In this document: positions 59,106 through 64,000 of the stretch, piece after piece
Layout of the letters: each line of letters starts with the position of its first letter
Numbering within the stretch: the stretch's first letter is position 1
Position numbers and translations under genes: made by a program
From: Datura wrightii
Taxonomy: Eukaryota; Streptophyta; Magnoliopsida; Solanales; Solanaceae
Length of the DNA: 64,000 bases
Direction: 5' to 3'
NCBI GenBank assembly: GCA_035772735.1
Contig: JASDFA010000010.1
Span: forward strand, 157,234,501-157,298,500
The notes under the pieces: generated by a model
Told to the model about the DNA's origin: nothing
The model's database searches: none
The model's input: the letters and a program-made list of their open reading frames with translations, nothing else

Positions 59106-61260
59106 CTCTTCTTGACTGACACAACATATTCATATTTAGAGAGCTTGGCATATAATTGACGGTCATACTGGCTTATCACGCTGGAGAAACTGACAGGTAA
59201 TTTACCAGTATAGCTAGAGCTTATCTGGCCTTATGGCCGCATGCTAAGGCTACTTGTTGCTGGGATAAACTGGACGACCGTCTGCGTACCTTGTGTGTAT
59301 CCACTTGGATTTATACTGCTATTCTGGGAAATTCTCGATCTTATGAGCCACTCCGTAAAGACTGGCCTTCTGCTAGGGCTTTGTATCTAAATACCTTACG
59401 AGAACCAGCTGAAGTACTAGTCTGTCACTGATTACTGATGTGGACCCTTTCTTGCGTGCCCACGGGCTTGTCTGACTCAGACGGCTGACTAACTTGCGAG
59501 GTGTTCCACGTAATAATTGCTAGGTTGACTAAGGTTGACTCTCACCTACAAGGCTGGGAAAATGATGTACGACCACTTAACATACTGTAAAAATTCTGGT
59601 TCTGGCATATGCGATAATGCTATTGATTTTTAGGGATGCTTCCCTGCTAATACAAGCGCCAGCTAGTCGTTAGACCGTCTAACTGTGCTCTTATCATCTA
59701 GCCATCTGATTCAGGTCATTAACTCTGGTAAGCTTCTAGAGCCTAGATCTGGCAACAACACATAAGTCTATTAACTTAATAACTAAGAACTGAGATAGTT
59801 TATATGACTTCATACGTAAATTCACACTTAACCTGCCCTTTCTCTTCTCCTTTCCCTTTCTCTTTTCTTCTCTTCTTTTCTTTCTTTCTTTTTTTTTTGG
59901 CAAGGGGGTCCTGCAGTGCAATTTGTACATGCTTTCTAGTACTAATCAGCATATGTGATTGTAACCCCTATAGGTAGCTACTCACAACATATCTATTATC
60001 TGTATATATATATATATATATATATATCAATAGCTACGTACAATACGTACTGAATTCTGTGGTGATACATAATCTCTGACATGCTCTGCTGAGTCTCATA
60101 CCGTACATGATACACCGCTTCTACGATCTAATAATATCTCCTGCCCTCACTTATCATTTCCTTAGACTTTCATCCCATTCTAGATGTAACAATATATGAG
60201 CTTGATCATGGCCTGCTATTGGCATTCTGCCACTCTTACAATGTGGGTCCACACACGAGTCTTGTGGCCTTACTTGACATTATACTGAGAGCCCATGACT
60301 GTCTGTTGGGCCTTATCTCTAGGCCACACTAGATTAGAATTGCTGTATCGGTAATTTCTTAACTTCTCCATAAGCGGACATATTACGGTATTCTGAACCG
60401 CAATCTTACTGTCAACCTGAGGCTTAATCCTTAATACAATATTCTATCAATCCGGGGGTAATCCTAATTTCCCCACAAAATCTTACAGTCCTGCTTCTTC
60501 CCCTCATCTTGCTTAAGCTGAACTCTGGGGATCAAGGTACCTGCTTTTCATTGTTAATAAGATTACTGGTCAAGTATCAGTTCAAACTTCCCCTGACTTG
60601 CAGTTAGACCTATCTGATTCACATGACCTCTCGCCCTTTCGATATCACAACTGAATCATATCTATAATCTTGCAGGTAAATCTTACTGTCTATTAGCGTA
60701 TATTGCGGACTTGGCCTTTTTCTGACTCAAATTTGACTATTACTAGGCATTCATTACTGACAGGTCTTTTACCCTGCTTCGGGTAAGCTAACAATCTTAC
60801 TTTCTCTACTGGCTTATTATCATAAGGGTCTGCACTACTCACGTAATCATAGGGGCTCTTTATACTTTCTAACACTTACTGCTTGATTTGGCAACCTCAC
60901 CTCAAGTCTTATGCCCCTTACAGAATATAGTCTTTAAGCCGAATCAGGTCAAGAGGTGGGAATACCCTTTTCTTATTGCTATAATACGAAGACATGGAAC
61001 TGTACTACATCTGAAAAGACGGATATGGGAACCCTGCATTTTCCTCTTTCTTTTCTTTTTTTTTCCACTTATCTGATAGTCTGATATTGTCGGATATCTT
61101 AACCAGATCTTATATATCTAATAAATAAGTCAACTCGTATGTACATTATACTTCTGACTTCCTATTCTGACATTATCAACGTATACTGGGAATAGTACCG
61201 ATAAAGGTATCACGCTGGGAGGTCTCTGGTACCTCCTCCTGCTGCTGTAGTTATCATGTA
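59106..61260. other. Unrecognised internal part of second gypsy element
   Basis: Occupies the place of reverse transcriptase, protease and most of gag, but I find no such motifs in any frame. Near 59140-59190 a short stretch resembles reverse-transcriptase-region DNA of the first element (CTTGGCATATAATTGACGG versus CTTAGCATACAACTGGCGG). It includes a 63-nt pyrimidine run at 59836-59898 and a TA microsatellite at 60003-60027. It may be highly decayed or replaced sequence. Confidence 0.5.
60003..60027. repeat. (TA)n microsatellite
   Basis: Twelve TA units within the unrecognised interior of the second gypsy element. Confidence 0.9.
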
Positions 61261-61345
61261 ACTGGCTGATGCCCTCTTTTGTTGCTATATCTGATCTTCT
61301 GCCTGTGATAGGGTAATGGTGATCTGCCTTTGTATCTGTAATCAA
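61261..61345 (-). pseudogene. Second gypsy element, gag start remnant
   Basis: From the start at 61345 the minus strand has HHYPITGRRSDIATKEGIS, parallel to QRHPITGRNLDIAAGEGTS at the gag start of the first element. Similarity is lost soon afterwards. Confidence 0.7.
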
Positions 61346-61529
61346 AGAATATGGTAAGTTTTTAGGGACTCAACCCTATACTGTACCGCTCTAAAGCACG
61401 ACTGACTGAGAAGGAAGGGTAACCATCCTATCATGCCTCGCAGCCTCCTGCCTATAGTATGTGGTGCACAACACATCCATAGACAAGACTCTACTTAGCA
61501 CGGCTTGCAGACTCCCTGGGACACGACCT

Positions 61530-61541
61530 GCTCTGATACCA
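61530..61541 (-). other. Second gypsy element, primer-binding site
   Basis: Minus strand TGGTATCAGAGC, as in the first gypsy element, 4 nt inside the 5' LTR. Confidence 0.9.
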
Positions 61542-61545
61542 AGTT

Positions 61546-64000
61546 TGTCATACCCCGCCTTGGAGGGTATGACTGGCACCTGGTGCCCTAGTAGGACCTG
61601 GACTGCTAACTGGTGAGCCTAGGCACGTCTGGTGCCTGACTAGCTCTACCTCAGATTTCTGGAAACAAGGGCTATATAACGGCTGTAAACACAGCCTCCG
61701 GCCAACGGGCCTATAGCCACCTGTACCTGTAATAACAGCTAACCAGAAACATACTCAAACAAGGAACCTATGCCGTCCGACAAGGCCACCATGCTGTCTA
61801 GTTATCTGAAACTTCAACACAAGACTACTGTAAGACTACGTGACCGGCAAGGTCACCACTACTGTCAAACTAAGGCCTCACACGACCAATATAAACTGAA
61901 ATGCTAAACAGCTATAACAAACTGCACGGCCTCACGCGATCGGCTCAACTGACCACAGGGAAATATATACAGACTACAAGCCTCTAAGAATACTGATAAG
62001 ATGGTCGGGACAGGGCCCCGGCCTACCCATACTGTACAACAAAAGAAAATGATATAAACCTCTGAAGTATCAAGCTCCGGATGACAGGAGCTGATGACTC
62101 TGCGCTGGCTAGGATCACGAGGGATCGCCTCCTCGTCTATGAGTACCTGCATGCAAGTAACGCAGCACCCCACCGGGCGTCAGTACCACTGGTACCGAGT
62201 ATGCAAAGCAACTGAAACAATACAATTGAATACAGATATCACAACTAACAAGTCTGTGAGCAGAAGATAACTGAATCTAAAGAGTTGATAGGAACTAGAT
62301 CACACCTTTCTGCACTGATAGGCAGGAGGGTGTCTGTAGCCACGGCGGCCTGCTGTCTATAATCTAGTATATATATAAAACACATAAATACATATATATT
62401 TAGCAAACAAGAGCCGATACCAACCCCCATAAGCTGGACGGCGCCAAACAAGCAAACAATATATATACCCCTACCCGGGTCAAAACCAGCCAAAAATAAG
62501 TCACTCCACTCATCTGCTCACTTCGGAGCTCCTCTATCGGCCCCCTGGGTCTCCGGCTCGGGCCATGGCCTCCGATATAAGCAACCGTGTCTGGGTCCGG
62601 AGGACTCCTGTGTAGACAGTAACAGATAGGGTCTGGATTCCTGGACACAAAACTCAACAGGGTTATTTGGAACCGGAGCTACACCTATAATAACTGAATG
62701 TACAGACAGTAATAGATAGGGTCTGGATCCCTGGACACAAAACTCAACAGGGCTATCTGAAACCGGAGCTGCACCTGTAATGCTGATCAGACTGCTATGG
62801 GGAAAGCTTCATCCCATCTTCGTCAAAGATGGGGACGGCATGCCACTCCTTGGAGTGACGTAAACCCACCCGCTCAGTGGGCGAAACGATTACCAACCCT
62901 TGGACGGCGAGGACGCTCAATAAGGGGCCCTCACGCCACAACAAGTCTCAACAAACAAATAGCACATATAAATAGCAAGCATGTATAACTGAAAAAGACT
63001 ATCTGAAATCTGATTTCTTATTCTGATCTGTTTCTGTACTAAATTGATTCTTTACTGATTATACTGATTCTGAAATCTTTATTTAACTGTCGGCTAATCT
63101 GTAGCCAGGGTACTATCTGTCTGAATGGCTAATCTGTAGCCAATATCTCGTCTGTTTGAATGGCTAGTCTATAGCCATGAAACTGCCTGTCTATCTGGTT
63201 TTACTTTACTAGCTTATATTCTGAAAATCTGTTTCTTTTTATTCTATAACATGCTTGCTACTCATACAATAAGCTATACTGAATCTGGAATGCTAACTCG
63301 CCCTTTGGCGCATGCTTTCTTATCTTTCGGACTAAGATACGATACGACAACGCAAACCAAAATTTACTAAACTTATTCAATTCCCAACATTCAACTCCGA
63401 GAATTTCAAATACGGAGTTTACTATGATTCACAAAGCTAATACTTACTAACTTGCCGAAGAACAACTTCACATACCTCAACCTCGAGTTATTCGACTGTC
63501 GGACGAGGCTCGGCCAGTACTCCAGCTATTTCTCTCAACTGCATACATATATATGTCAATTAGTACTAAATACAACACTATTCTGAAAGAAAACATCACT
63601 TTCGATATAATTATAGCCTAAACTTAGGCTTATCGAAAGATGGTCGAAAACTTGCTATTTTCAAAGTTCCAGAAGGGAGAAGTATTCACTTTACAGCTAG
63701 AAGCACATAGACACTAGTTTGGAGCAATTCCACTTACCTTATCCCGATATCTCGATGATTCGTCGGCCGTATTTCGCGAAACAGAATTCGTAGGAATGCT
63801 CCCTGCTGCTAAATACCTCGGTACCTGAGGTTAATTTGAGTTTGGACCGCATTTGACAGCATAATCCGAAGGAAATCCCTCAAATCACTTCGCCCTCTCT
63901 CGGTACCTGAGGTTAATTTGAGTGAAATGGAGCAAAAACCGAAGTTGGAGGCTTATATATAATTGGGACCTATAAGTTGCATTCCTGGAATGCGATTTAT
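61546..64000 (-). repeat. Second gypsy element, 5' LTR (right), truncated by window
   Basis: Starts TGTCATACCCC and is closely similar to the left LTR over the visible 2455 bp, including both tandem-repeat blocks. A patch near 63899-63922 differs from the left LTR (see findings). Confidence 0.9.
62616..62795. repeat. 89-bp tandem duplication in LTR (right copy)
   Basis: Same arrangement as 55683-55860 in the 5' LTR. Confidence 0.85.

Larger units (their letters stand above)
54613..64000 (-). mobile_element. Second gypsy element (Tekay-like relative), cut by the window edge
   Basis: Left LTR 54613-57246, internal region 57247-61545, right LTR from 61546 to past 64000. The primer-binding site (61530-61541) and polypurine tract (57247-57260) set a minus orientation. 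Integrase coding is recognisable at the left and a gag start at the right, but about 2.1 kb between (roughly 59105-61260) does not read as gag, protease or reverse transcriptase. The left flank GTAAT would be half of the target duplication; the right flank is outside the window. Confidence 0.88.

Overview
This is a window of plant nuclear DNA: AT-rich, intron-bearing genes with GT-AG junctions, separated by dense transposons. The repeat families (Tekay/Del-like gypsy with LTRs of about 2.7 kb, an RTE-type LINE with a TTG-type 3' end, Stowaway-like MITEs) and the gene sequences point to a dicot, most likely a solanaceous plant such as tomato, potato, pepper or tobacco. The species cannot be fixed from the sequence alone.

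Genes. Five nuclear genes look intact and could be spliced by hand with every reading phase closing: a family-28 polygalacturonase (3007-6210, +, 9 exons, 453 aa); an Alba-family nucleic-acid-binding protein (8499-13075, +, 5 exons, 125 aa); a longin/SNARE-like small subunit resembling LOLITA of the TPLATE endocytic adaptor (14241-16853, -, 5 exons, 147 aa); phospholipase D alpha (36687-40659, +, 3 coding exons, 808 aa); and a small plant-specific basic protein with an N-terminal hydrophobic segment (46512-47189, +, 2 exons, 135 aa). They are unrelated housekeeping or cell-wall genes, and nothing suggests an operon or a gene cluster.

Repeats. From 19943 to 34488 lies a degenerate Ty1/copia element (minus strand) split by a younger gypsy element (22903-33586, minus strand) with two LTRs of 2708 bp each and a perfect 5-bp target duplication. 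From 54055 to the right edge is a second nested stack: a piece of one gypsy LTR interrupted by another gypsy element (54613 to beyond 64000), whose middle 2 kb is not recognisable as gag-pol. Between the genes lie TIR elements, nested MITEs, a LINE inside the largest Alba intron, an L1-like 3' fragment, a degenerate minisatellite and short tandem duplications.

I found no new gene system. The most informative observations are structural: the order of nested insertions with target-site duplications, an empty-site comparison for a MITE inside the window, inactivating changes in the youngest gypsy copy (two Gln-to-stop changes and loss of an integrase catalytic Asp), palindromes upstream of the predicted LTR TATA box, and a templated filler patch in an LTR.
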